From Candidatus Aenigmatarchaeota archaeon (GTDB lineage Archaea; Aenigmatarchaeota; Aenigmatarchaeia; CG10238-14; SCSR01): a stretch of DNA of 64,000 nt. Numbering within the stretch: the stretch's first letter is position 1; every line of letters begins with the position of its first letter. The notes under the pieces are model-generated. The model ran no database searches and had not been told where the DNA came from. It saw only the letters and a program-made list of their open reading frames with translations. The stretch covers positions 79,995 to 143,994 of the forward strand of contig JACPJT010000004.1 in the NCBI GenBank assembly GCA_016187415.1, in the 5' to 3' direction. Below are positions 29,066-38,200 of this stretch, one piece after another. A program made the translations under genes and the position numbers.

Positions 29066-29319
29066 ACGATTCTCGGTCCTTTGAAATACTTCCCTTCCTT
29101 GTGTTTGGTGTTGGAGAGTGGATCCCAATCGAACTTCTCGGCCTTGTCCTCCCTGTAAACGTCAGAAATCTCCTGCGGATGGAAGGAAGGCTTGACATTA
29201 CCCGTATCCACTTCATCCAGACTTTTGAAAGCACCAAGAACGTCTTTCAATTGTTGTGTAAATTTGCTTGTTTCTTCTTCTGACAATTTCAATCTCGCAT
29301 TTTTAGAGACTCTTTCCAC
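29062..29319 (-). CDS. gatC: Aspartyl/glutamyl-tRNA amidotransferase subunit C
   Basis: VSKNARLKLSEEETSKFTQQLKDVLGAFKSLDEVDTGNVKPSFHP...DKAEKFDWDPLSNT. Confidence 0.9.
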   Translation of the reverse strand: MERVSKNARLKLSEEETSKFTQQLKDVLGAFKSLDEVDTGNVKPSFHPQEISDVYREDKAEKFDWDPLSNTKHKEGKYFKGPRIV

Positions 29320-29458
29320 GAACTCTTTGTCTACTTTGATTTTTCCACCTGTTCATTAATTATAAAGAACGTAAGATAAAACTTTTGTTGTCGATATACA
29401 CTACATATATCTGTCTTTTGGGATGAAATGTTTGACGGGAAAGTTGAATTTATAACAT

Positions 29459-29965
29459 CTAACGGTAAGTTCGTTGTTCAGGATCCAGACAAGCGCCGTT
29501 ATAAATATCCTGTCCGATTTTCAATAGAGTTGATTCATCATCTCTACTAACTCTTATGTAAGAGTTTTTCAATCCATCGTAAGCTGAAGACGGGTTTAAC
29601 GACAATCTTCCACTAAAAGGAAATCCTTGTTCAAATACACTAGCACTCGGATAACTTCTCAAAACGGATTGGACATTATCGATAATTATTCTTCTGGCGG
29701 TTCTTTGATATTTTTTCTGGAGTTTGTCGCATTCTGTAGAAGGCAAATCGACTTCTAAAACATTCACATCATAAGGTTTGCCGTTGAAATACTCCTTAGC
29801 ATGTCCTACTCTTATAGGTGCTATGGTAGGTGTGCCGACAGGCTTATTGGCTGTATTTTGTGTTTGGGATTGTGTAGGAGCTGGGGCTTGTACAGGTGCA
29901 CAGGCGACCAATGTAAGACTTGCCAATAAAATTGAGAGCGAGATCTTTAATCCGGAAGCAGACAC
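29459..29965 (-). CDS. Putative lipoprotein
   Basis: N-terminal hydrophobic segment ending LTLVAC followed by Pro/Thr/Gln linker. Confidence 0.6.
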   Translation of the reverse strand: MSASGLKISLSILLASLTLVACAPVQAPAPTQSQTQNTANKPVGTPTIAPIRVGHAKEYFNGKPYDVNVLEVDLPSTECDKLQKKYQRTARRIIIDNVQSVLRSYPSASVFEQGFPFSGRLSLNPSSAYDGLKNSYIRVSRDDESTLLKIGQDIYNGACLDPEQRTYR

Positions 29966-29975
29966 GCATTACCGC

Positions 29976-30872
29976 CTACCTTTTCGTTCCAGCATCTTTC
30001 ATAAGCCTGTACAATTCAGATTCGGTTGAAATAACTAGTGTGTCACCGGGTCCAAGAGTTGCTTCAAGCAGTGCCAGTTTTTTTAATAAAAATGCTACAT
30101 CAGGATTTTTAGAATATGCATCCTGAATAATCTTTAGGGCCGATGCGTCCGCATCACCTTTTACTTTTTGTGCCTCAGCATATGCTTTGGACGTTATCGT
30201 TAGTACGTCTCTGTCGGCTTCTGCCGTCAATTTAGTCTTTTCACGTTGCCCATCTGATCTTTCTGCTTGAGACAGTTGCGCTCTTTCAGCTTTCATCCGC
30301 TGGTATACTGAAGCCAAGACATTCTCGGTAGGATTAGTAGTAGTTATCCTGATATCATAAATCTCTATTCCAGCCGAACTTTTCAATAATGGTCCGACCC
30401 TTTCTTTTACAGCTTTTTGAATCTCTTCTGATTTTGTAGCAACTTCCTGGAATGAATATGTTCTTGATATAAGATTCCTCATTTCTGAATATATTACATC
30501 ATCAATGTATGGTTGTGCGGCTTCTACTGTGGGAGGTGTTATTTTCCTTAAAAAGCGATCGGGGTCAACTATTCTGAATTCCGCATAATAATCTACTTTA
30601 ATGGTTTTATTGTCGGCAGTTAAAGCATTCTGCGGAGCCGGCTGATGATTGACCAACTTGTTTGTAAATGTGTGCGCGGTTTGGTAGAACGGTCCAACAA
30701 ACACTAAACCCGGTTGCCTACTAAAACCAACCGGATCGCCAAGTTGCGTTATAATAACATTTTCTGTCTGATCCTGCTTGTAAGTCCCAAGACCCATAGC
30801 CACCGACAAAGCCACACCTGCATATACAAGAGGTATTGAAAATAGGCCATACAAAAGAGGTTTTAGTCTCAT
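29976..30872 (-). CDS. SPFH/band-7 protein, HflC-like
   Basis: TM then ENVIITQLGDPVGFSRQPGLVFVGPF; SPFH coiled-coil KAERAQLSQAERSDGQREKTKLTAEADRDVLTITSKAYAEAQKVKGDADA. Confidence 0.85.
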   Translation of the reverse strand: MRLKPLLYGLFSIPLVYAGVALSVAMGLGTYKQDQTENVIITQLGDPVGFSRQPGLVFVGPFYQTAHTFTNKLVNHQPAPQNALTADNKTIKVDYYAEFRIVDPDRFLRKITPPTVEAAQPYIDDVIYSEMRNLISRTYSFQEVATKSEEIQKAVKERVGPLLKSSAGIEIYDIRITTTNPTENVLASVYQRMKAERAQLSQAERSDGQREKTKLTAEADRDVLTITSKAYAEAQKVKGDADASALKIIQDAYSKNPDVAFLLKKLALLEATLGPGDTLVISTESELYRLMKDAGTKR

Positions 30873-31843
30873 TTACTATCGCTCCCTGACATGAAAATAT
30901 TTATAGGAGTATTGCCATCGACGATAATTTTCCTAGGTTTTTCTAAAATATTTCTCATTTGCTCTATATACAATTGTCTTCGTGTTATATCGGGGTCTGA
31001 CGTATATTTTTCCAGTATCGCCAAAAATCTATCAGCGTCACCTCTGGCTGTATTAATAACCTTCTCTTTATAACCAAGTGCTTCATTCTGAATTTGGGAA
31101 GCCCTGCCATTTGCCTCGGGTATAATCTTATTCGCATACGTTCTACCTTCATTTATTGTTGTTCCTTTATCTGTTACAGCCCTTTGCACATCTTGGAATG
31201 CGTCGTTGACCTCCTCTGGCGGTCTTACCTCTTGAAATTGCAGAGTTGAAATTCTGATTCCAAGTCCGTAATCGTCAACAATCTGCTGAATATCTTTTAT
31301 CGCCTCGACTTGCATTTGGGGTTTTCCTGTGTATAGAACATGATCTATAGTATTCTGTGCAACTATTCTTCTCATTACAGCCTGTGAAATAAAATGCAAA
31401 GTTCTACGCGGATTATCGACGTTGAATTCGAATGCGACCGGATCTTTGACTTCGTATTGTACTGAAAATTCAACAATTGCAAGGTTTTCGTCGTTTGTCA
31501 TCATTGTTACTTCTTCTGGATGGTTTTTGTACATTGGTGTATTTGTTTTTGGGTCTGTACCTACTGTTTCGTATCCTACCTCTTCCCTTTGAAGTCGCGT
31601 TGGTATAATAGTTCGTGATTCAATGGGCCACGGTGCTTGAAAGTGAAAACCAGGTCCTTCTGTCCTGTTGTATCCACCAAGTCGCCTTATAACAGCTGCT
31701 TCGTTTGGATCTACACCATAAGGAGTGGTCGCAGCGAATACAAGAGTAGCTACGGCTGATGCTCCAAGAAATAAATATTTCCACATAGAAGAAACTGCGT
31801 TATCATCGTCGTCTGATGCGGATATTCCTCTTCGGTATGACAT
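30869..31843 (-). CDS. SPFH/band-7 protein, HflK-like
   Basis: GVDPNEAAVIRRLGGYNRTEGPGFHFQAPWPIESRTII; 4-bp overlap with the HflC-like gene. Confidence 0.85.
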   Translation of the reverse strand: MSYRRGISASDDDDNAVSSMWKYLFLGASAVATLVFAATTPYGVDPNEAAVIRRLGGYNRTEGPGFHFQAPWPIESRTIIPTRLQREEVGYETVGTDPKTNTPMYKNHPEEVTMMTNDENLAIVEFSVQYEVKDPVAFEFNVDNPRRTLHFISQAVMRRIVAQNTIDHVLYTGKPQMQVEAIKDIQQIVDDYGLGIRISTLQFQEVRPPEEVNDAFQDVQRAVTDKGTTINEGRTYANKIIPEANGRASQIQNEALGYKEKVINTARGDADRFLAILEKYTSDPDITRRQLYIEQMRNILEKPRKIIVDGNTPINIFMSGSDSK

Positions 31844-31931
31844 GCTCTCGTATTAACATACGATATCAGTAAAAGATTTAAGCTTTTGTCGATCGTAAAA
31901 AGATTTATAATCGTTAGAAGATAGTAGAACT

Positions 31932-32468
31932 ATGGGAAACCATAAAAAAGTTGCAGTTGGCACGCTTGCAGAACAGGAAACCATAGAGCAAGTTGTAGAT
32001 CAATTACCTGCACTTGAATCATACGAAACAGATGCCATACCCGAAAGTTACAGTGGTGTAAGAGAACTTGTCATAAAATCTAATAGAAAATTTACAGCAT
32101 ATTTAGATGGCGTTAGAAGAAAAATAAACGGATCTTTACGGATTACACATCCCAAACCTTTGACAGTTTACGAGATCAAAGGAATGAGGAGTGTTTCTTA
32201 CCTCGCGCCTGGAAACAGTAGATTTCCGAACACTGATGCACGAGAGGTGACGCTTACTCCTAAAGACGGTGCACTTGCTGTAACTAGCTACGAAACTGTA
32301 CCTGAAGATGGATTGTTGGAATCAAGACAAACGACAGGCAAAACTGTATATAGACGAATCTATCTAGATCCTCGAGTTGTAGAACTCGATGGTAAAAACT
32401 TTCCGAATGTAAAAACAGTTCGTATCGAAGGGTTGCGCGACGCAGAAATCAAGCTTTACATGCAGTAA
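31932..32468 (+). CDS. Hypothetical protein
   Basis: 178 aa ORF, no recognised family. Confidence 0.5.
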   Translation: MGNHKKVAVGTLAEQETIEQVVDQLPALESYETDAIPESYSGVRELVIKSNRKFTAYLDGVRRKINGSLRITHPKPLTVYEIKGMRSVSYLAPGNSRFPNTDAREVTLTPKDGALAVTSYETVPEDGLLESRQTTGKTVYRRIYLDPRVVELDGKNFPNVKTVRIEGLRDAEIKLYMQ

Positions 32469-32514
32469 ATCCAGTTAGACGAAATCTTAAGAAGTTTAGC
32501 CCTAATGCTAGATT

Positions 32515-33690
32515 ATGAAGAATGTCAGAGAAGTTAGGGATAAAATTAATTTTGCATGGCACGATGCAAAACATTTTTATAGTGAAGATTACCCACCCAG
32601 TTTTGTCGGTTTTGCAAAGTCAAGATATGTGAAGACTACCGGCGAAACAGAAATTTCATGGAATTGCGATAGATTTAAGGCCAGGATATTCAGAGGGGGT
32701 GCGGCTAATAGAACTTTCGAATCTGGCGACATTGAAATAGAAGGGAACTTGCTGGTAAGAGCATTATTCGGTGCGGAGGATGAAGCAACATATGTCTTTT
32801 CTAGAAGCGGTCTGTTGAAGGCTGTTGTTCGTGCATATTCGCATACTGTCAGACATGAAAAAGTTATGGAAGGCGACAGTAAGCCGTTCTCCACCAGTGA
32901 AAAGGAATACTGGCCGCACATACTCAAATATTACTTGGAACACGGCGACTTTGACATTGGTGATAGAAAATTCGGGGAGTTTAGAAAACTTGCAAATGGT
33001 ATAGGACAATTTTCTGACAGAATAGAAAAGGCTCACTTTGAAGAAATGCTTGATTCTGCACGATTGCTGAAAGAAGTTTATGATAAATCAAATGGCTATA
33101 AAAGTCTAGTACCGCTGAAATCTATAAAACCCTTCTCTAAGGCGACTCCCAAACGCATAGAAGTGAACGGCGAGGGGATGAATGTTCTTTATATACCGTC
33201 TTTTGGCGGATCCGGAATTAAGGAAAAGTTGTCAGGGAGTGTATACTTGTTCAGCAACGAACCTCAAGCAATTCCAGTTCCTGCAGTTATTCGTGCTGGA
33301 TTGGACCCCAAGGATTATGCGGAATTTCCGATAACAAATGCTGATATGATAAGGACCGATGGACAACCAAAAAGAGGAGAGATAAAATTAGAAGCTAAAG
33401 AGCTAGAATTGTATGCAGGTAAAGTAGGTGAAGCCGATTTCGGTAAATACGGAAAGGAGATTTGGGATTATATCAGACAAAATCCGTTGACTTATATTTC
33501 ATTGGCGTTTACTGTTGGTTTACCTGTATGGGCTAGATTTCTTAGAGTAAGACCACTTATCATTGGACTGCCTATAGCAGGAGTTGGCTTGGGGTCTTTT
33601 GTGTTATATCGTGCATTCGCAAATGCTCGAACCAAAGTAAGTGGTGATGATTATATTTATTTCAAAGCGCTTGGAAAAGAAAGGACATAA
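32515..33690 (+). CDS. Hypothetical protein with C-terminal TM hairpin
   Basis: 391 aa ORF; hydrophobic YISLAFTVGLPVWARFLRVRPLIIGLPIAGVGLGSFVLY near C-terminus. Confidence 0.55.
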   Translation: MKNVREVRDKINFAWHDAKHFYSEDYPPSFVGFAKSRYVKTTGETEISWNCDRFKARIFRGGAANRTFESGDIEIEGNLLVRALFGAEDEATYVFSRSGLLKAVVRAYSHTVRHEKVMEGDSKPFSTSEKEYWPHILKYYLEHGDFDIGDRKFGEFRKLANGIGQFSDRIEKAHFEEMLDSARLLKEVYDKSNGYKSLVPLKSIKPFSKATPKRIEVNGEGMNVLYIPSFGGSGIKEKLSGSVYLFSNEPQAIPVPAVIRAGLDPKDYAEFPITNADMIRTDGQPKRGEIKLEAKELELYAGKVGEADFGKYGKEIWDYIRQNPLTYISLAFTVGLPVWARFLRVRPLIIGLPIAGVGLGSFVLYRAFANARTKVSGDDYIYFKALGKERT

Positions 33691-33856
33691 GTTATGAATA
33701 TCTTGGTCTCGCACCTAAAATAATCATTATCCCTGCACTATAAGAAATGTTCATTTAAGAAAATTAAACCTTAAGGGTGCATTGGAAGTACCATATTTTA
33801 ATTTCTGAAACGTTTATGAATGTCGAATGCTTAGTTAAAGAGGGGAAATAAATCAG

Positions 33857-35095
33857 ATGAAAATGGAAGATTTGAAGTTGAGCCCTGAAGTGACGAGGGC
33901 TGTAAAAGAGTTGGGATTCGCAGAAATGACGCCAATTCAGGAGAAATGCATACCCGAAATCAGGCAAGGCAAGGATGTTGTCGGACAATCGAGCACGGGA
34001 TCTGGAAAGACTTTCGCTTTCGGACTGCCCATTCTTGAAAAGATTGAACCGGGAAAAGGAATACAAGCTCTGATATTGACGCCGACACGGGAACTTTGCG
34101 TTCAGGTCACGGATGCAATAAGCACTTTTGGGAAATATACGCATGCAAAGGCCGTAAGCGTCTATGGCGGGGCGGGTATAGAACCGCAGATACACGCACT
34201 CAGGCGAGCGGATATTGTTGTTGGAACGCCAGGCAGAATCATAGACCACATCAGAAGAGGCACCATACGCTTTGGCAGTGTTAAAATCCTGGTTCTTGAC
34301 GAGGCGGACAAGATGTTCGAAATGGGTTTCATTGAGGATGTTGAATTTATTATCGCCAATGTACCGAAGGAAAGACAGACTATGCTGTTCAGCGCGACCA
34401 TACCAGACGAGATCCACAGGCTAGTGGATAAGCACCTCAAGTCGCCGGTAATAGTTAAAACACAGGTGCGTGTGGCAAAAAACTTGCTGAACCAGTTTTA
34501 TTATGATGTAAACTCCTATGAAAAGTTTTCATTGCTTGTCCATCTGTTAAAGAAATCCCCTGAGGGACTGGCGATAGTATTTTGTGCAACGCGCCGAGAA
34601 GTTGATGTCGTGGCCAGGAATCTCGCTTCGCAGGGGTTAAGAGCTATGGCTATTCATGGCGGTTTGTCGCAAAACAGACGGTTGGATGCCATTGATGCAT
34701 TGAAGAACAGGTCTGTAAATGTTCTGGTTGCAACAGACGTGGCTGCAAGGGGTCTTGATATCAAGAACGTGTCGCATATCTACAACTATGATGTCCCCAA
34801 AACTTCTGACGAGTATATACACAGAATTGGAAGGACCGCCCGTGCCGGTATGGAAGGCGATGCCGTTACTTTGCTTGCGCAACGAGATCACGATAATTTC
34901 AGGGCCATTCTTCGCGATCACACGATTGAAATCCAAAAAATGGAGAAGCCTGAGCTTGAAATGGTGAAATTCGATCGCCCTCAGAGATTTAGCAGAGAAA
35001 GCAGATATGGCGGAGAAGACAGGCGAGGCTATCGCGGTGGCGGGCGATTTGGAACAAGAAGAAGCTCTGGATCATCCAGAGGCAGAAGACGATAG
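33857..35095 (+). CDS. DEAD-box RNA helicase
   Basis: SSTGSGKTFAFGLPIL, PTRELCVQ, VLDEADKMFEMGF, SATIP, HRIGRTARAG; RG-rich tail. Confidence 0.96.
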   Translation: MKMEDLKLSPEVTRAVKELGFAEMTPIQEKCIPEIRQGKDVVGQSSTGSGKTFAFGLPILEKIEPGKGIQALILTPTRELCVQVTDAISTFGKYTHAKAVSVYGGAGIEPQIHALRRADIVVGTPGRIIDHIRRGTIRFGSVKILVLDEADKMFEMGFIEDVEFIIANVPKERQTMLFSATIPDEIHRLVDKHLKSPVIVKTQVRVAKNLLNQFYYDVNSYEKFSLLVHLLKKSPEGLAIVFCATRREVDVVARNLASQGLRAMAIHGGLSQNRRLDAIDALKNRSVNVLVATDVAARGLDIKNVSHIYNYDVPKTSDEYIHRIGRTARAGMEGDAVTLLAQRDHDNFRAILRDHTIEIQKMEKPELEMVKFDRPQRFSRESRYGGEDRRGYRGGGRFGTRRSSGSSRGRRR

Positions 35096-35130
35096 GACTA
35101 GTCCTTACGAAAGTTTACTGAGAAATAAAA

Positions 35131-35304
35131 TTAGGAGGACGCTTTTCTTATGGCATCCTTGACGAATTTTTCTATTTCCTCCATGGTCGTGTCTTCAATG
35201 GTAAATGTTATGGATCCCCTTCCGTCTTTTGTTTTGAGCTTATTTCTATCCCATATGGTGACAGCCACTCTTGATTTTTCATTTTTTTCTCCCATTAAAC
35301 GCAT
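35131..35304 (-). CDS. Small conserved-looking protein (57 aa), absent from the ORF track
   Basis: My translation MRLMGEKNEKSRVAVTIWDRNKLKTKDGRGSITFTIEDTTMEEIEKFVKDAIRKASS; GGAGGT upstream of ATG. Confidence 0.7.
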   Translation of the reverse strand: MRLMGEKNEKSRVAVTIWDRNKLKTKDGRGSITFTIEDTTMEEIEKFVKDAIRKASS

Positions 35305-35681
35305 TATAATACCTCCAGATTATTTTGACATTTATTTCTATATTATATTTAAGATAGTTTAAATATTTAAATCTTTATTTCAATACAAAATACTATAAAT
35401 TGTATATTTTTTCGGGAATATTCCAAACCACAACGAATTGTATACGAAATTTTTTTATACACAATCGTAGGATAGAAATTGCAATAAGTATATATAAATC
35501 AGAATAAAATATGTTTTACTCGTAAACTCTCGTTTGATCTCGTACTAGTAATCTCGTGTAACGCTCGTTTTCGTCACACTTAATTATTGTAATCTAGTTT
35601 TCGTAAAAGTAAATTGGAAACCATTTATAAAAAGGTTTTCGATGAAGCAAAATATATTTTGCATAAGATAGGAGGAGAAAA

Positions 35682-36833
35682 ATGGAATCAATAATAAAAA
35701 ATGCGTTAGGCAAATCGGTCGGCAATGACGAGTCATTGCAAAATCGATTCAAATTAGAATCAACATCTGGCGCAACATTCAGTAATGTCGATTACTATAA
35801 ATTGGCCGAACAGGAATTCGGTTTCAATATTAAGAAAGCCAAAGTAACCGTTATAGGTTGCGGTGGCGCTGGACAAAATGCAGTAACCAGACTAACAGAA
35901 ATGGGAGTCGAGGGTGCTTCAACAGTATCTATCAACACAGATGCCAAACACTTGGCCGTTGGTAAAGCTGACAAAAAAATCTTAATCGGAAGGGAATTGA
36001 CAAGAGGATTGGGCGCTGGAGGCATTCCAGAGGTCGGTAAAAAGTCTGCTGAAGAGTCAAGGAATGAACTCAAGGAAGCTCTTGAAGGTTCTGACCTAGT
36101 ATTTGCAATTGCAGGTCTAGGTAAAGGAACAGGAACAGGTTCTGTACCAGTGGCTTGCGAAGTTGCCAAGTCAATGGGAGCAATCGTGATTGGCGTAGTC
36201 ACAATGCCGTTCAAACTCGAAGGTGCTAGAATCAGCAAGGCTGAAGAAGGCTTGGCGAATTTGAGACAGGTATGCGATACAGCTATCGTGATTGAGAACG
36301 ACAAACTGCTCAAGTTTGCCGGAAACATGTCCGTACAACAGGCGTTTGCCGTAGCAGACGAGCTGATAGCGAGCATGGTAAAAGGAATCACAGAGACTAT
36401 CACATTGCCAAGTCTAGTCAATCTAGATTACGCTGACGTCCGTTCTGTCATGCATTCAGGCGGTGTCGCGGCAATAGGTGTAGGTGAAAGCAACTCAAGC
36501 AACAGAGCTGAAGATGCTATCACAAAGGCATTGTTGAATCCGCTGCTGGAAGTCGACTATGCAGGATCATCGGGTGCCCTAGTACACATAACAGGCGGTC
36601 CAGATCTCAAGCTGGATGAAATAAACCTGATCGGCGAAACAGTGTCTTCACACTTGGACCCGCAAGCCCAAGTATTCTGGGGAGCAAGAGTCTTGCCAGA
36701 ATTTGAAGGCAAAGTACAGGTAATCGCCATCATAACAGGCGTGAGATCTCCATACATACTGGGTCCTGTAAGCAGGGAAGCTCCGGTAGTCAGAGAAATC
36801 AGCCAGACACTTGGCATCGACGTAATAAGATGA
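35682..36833 (+). CDS. ftsZ: Cell division GTPase FtsZ
   Basis: VTVIGCGGAGQNAVTRL, tubulin signature AGLGKGTGTGSVPV; GGAGGAG Shine-Dalgarno upstream. Confidence 0.97.
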   Translation: MESIIKNALGKSVGNDESLQNRFKLESTSGATFSNVDYYKLAEQEFGFNIKKAKVTVIGCGGAGQNAVTRLTEMGVEGASTVSINTDAKHLAVGKADKKILIGRELTRGLGAGGIPEVGKKSAEESRNELKEALEGSDLVFAIAGLGKGTGTGSVPVACEVAKSMGAIVIGVVTMPFKLEGARISKAEEGLANLRQVCDTAIVIENDKLLKFAGNMSVQQAFAVADELIASMVKGITETITLPSLVNLDYADVRSVMHSGGVAAIGVGESNSSNRAEDAITKALLNPLLEVDYAGSSGALVHITGGPDLKLDEINLIGETVSSHLDPQAQVFWGARVLPEFEGKVQVIAIITGVRSPYILGPVSREAPVVREISQTLGIDVIR

Positions 36834-36896
36834 AGGCTCGGCCTTCACTCTTACCTTCTTTAATTTCACCTTAAAAACAAATGGAGGAAAAAAAGA

Positions 36897-36965
36897 ATGG
36901 ACGACGACGTTTGGGATCCGTTGGAAGAAGTAGAAATGGATGATTTAGACTCTGATGAGCTCTAA
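36897..36965 (+). CDS. Acidic microprotein downstream of ftsZ (22 aa)
   Basis: ATG..TAA giving MDDDVWDPLEEVEMDDLDSDEL, preceded by ATGGAGGAAAAAAAGA (SD-like). Confidence 0.45.
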   Translation: MDDDVWDPLEEVEMDDLDSDEL

Positions 36966-37117
36966 ACTCCTTTCCTTTTTTATTTTTTTCGTTTTTATCT
37001 AGAGATTTCTGCGTTCATAGTACGTTTTATACCTAGAAAACTAAACGATTATCAACATGTACCGATGATAGAAATAATTTCTACAGGACTATGCATCAAA
37101 TGTGAGAATCGGAAAAT

Positions 37118-37456
37118 TTATCGCAATCTTGAAGATCTTCCAGCTGGAGCTTGCGGCTGATGCGCAACCACTTCTTCCATCAGTTCGCTTTCGGGCAAGG
37201 ACGCGTCACTTATATGCTTGATTATCACAACATCGCCGACCGATTGGACCATGCCATAAGGAATTACGACGCCCTTCTTACCTCCAACCATCTTGCCCAA
37301 AGTAGAGCCTCTGGCGGCTTCTATAACAAGCGACTTGACCTTGTATCTTGACAGGTCGAATTCCATATCGTTTACTTTGCCACAATAGAATCCTTTGTTT
37401 GTGAAAACATCTTTAGCGAACATATCAGAAATTTCTTTTACAGACACTGGCATCAA
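37118..37456 (-). CDS. PRC-barrel domain protein
   Basis: FTNKGFYCGKVNDMEFDLSRYKVKSLVIEAA...VVIPYGMVQSVGDVVIIKH. Confidence 0.75.
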   Translation of the reverse strand: MMPVSVKEISDMFAKDVFTNKGFYCGKVNDMEFDLSRYKVKSLVIEAARGSTLGKMVGGKKGVVIPYGMVQSVGDVVIIKHISDASLPESELMEEVVAHQPQAPAGRSSRLR

Positions 37457-37505
37457 TTCACCTAGTATATTATTTGTTGGAATTCATTTAAATATTTATA
37501 TTGAG

Positions 37506-38057
37506 TTAAGATTTTTTCATTAGAATTAAATTTTTCGCAACAATCTCCGTTTCCCATCCGTATTCAGCACTAATATCTAGAAAGCGTCTGAATTTTCCGA
37601 GACTTCCACTTGAACCGTTGCCGTTTCTGTGCATTCGCGGATGATAAATTTCAACCCCCGATACAGGAGCAATATGCAATTGTGTCTGAAATACTCTACT
37701 GATTATATCCACGGCTTTTCCAACATGCTTATACTGGCCAATCAACAAACTATCTGCTAAAGAACCATTTGTCAGGAATAGCGGTGACATGTATCGCGTA
37801 GTTCTTATTGCATCAGTTAGAAGTTGTAAATCAAAACAATCGCCTACCAATAAATTCACCCCTGAAGGAACCGCAGTTTGAGAAACCACTCCATGATCTT
37901 TGTCTACTGCAACATAATCGCCATTGTACCCGTATTCCCTGAAATAAGCATATCGTTCTAAATTAGAACCGACACCGCCTTCAACAATTATATCGCACTC
38001 GCCCAATATTCTATCGCGTATCGTTCTCTTCAAATAAGAATGCGAAAAACGAGCCAT
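37506..38057 (-). CDS. Hypothetical protein, possibly SAM-methyltransferase-like
   Basis: Natural start MARFSHSYLK at 38057; CDIIVEGGVGSNLERYAYFREYGYNGDYVAVDKD; longer ORF runs antisense through tRNA-Ser. Confidence 0.5.
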   Translation of the reverse strand: MARFSHSYLKRTIRDRILGECDIIVEGGVGSNLERYAYFREYGYNGDYVAVDKDHGVVSQTAVPSGVNLLVGDCFDLQLLTDAIRTTRYMSPLFLTNGSLADSLLIGQYKHVGKAVDIISRVFQTQLHIAPVSGVEIYHPRMHRNGNGSSGSLGKFRRFLDISAEYGWETEIVAKNLILMKKS

Positions 38058-38102
38058 TGAAAGAAACTTATAATTAAAAGATTTAAGTATAGTATTTGTA
38101 GT

Positions 38103-38189
38103 GTGCTGAGGTCGCCTAACCAGGTATGGCACAAGGTTGCTAACCTTGCGGGCGCAAGCCCGTTGTGGGTTCAAATCCCATCCTCAGCG
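38103..38189 (+). tRNA. tRNA-Ser(GCT)
   Basis: GCTGAGG/CCTCAGC acceptor, anticodon arm CAAGG TTGCTAA CCTTG, long variable arm CGGGCGCAAGCCCG, T-arm, G73. Confidence 0.95.
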
Positions 38190-38200
38190 CTTTGAACTAT

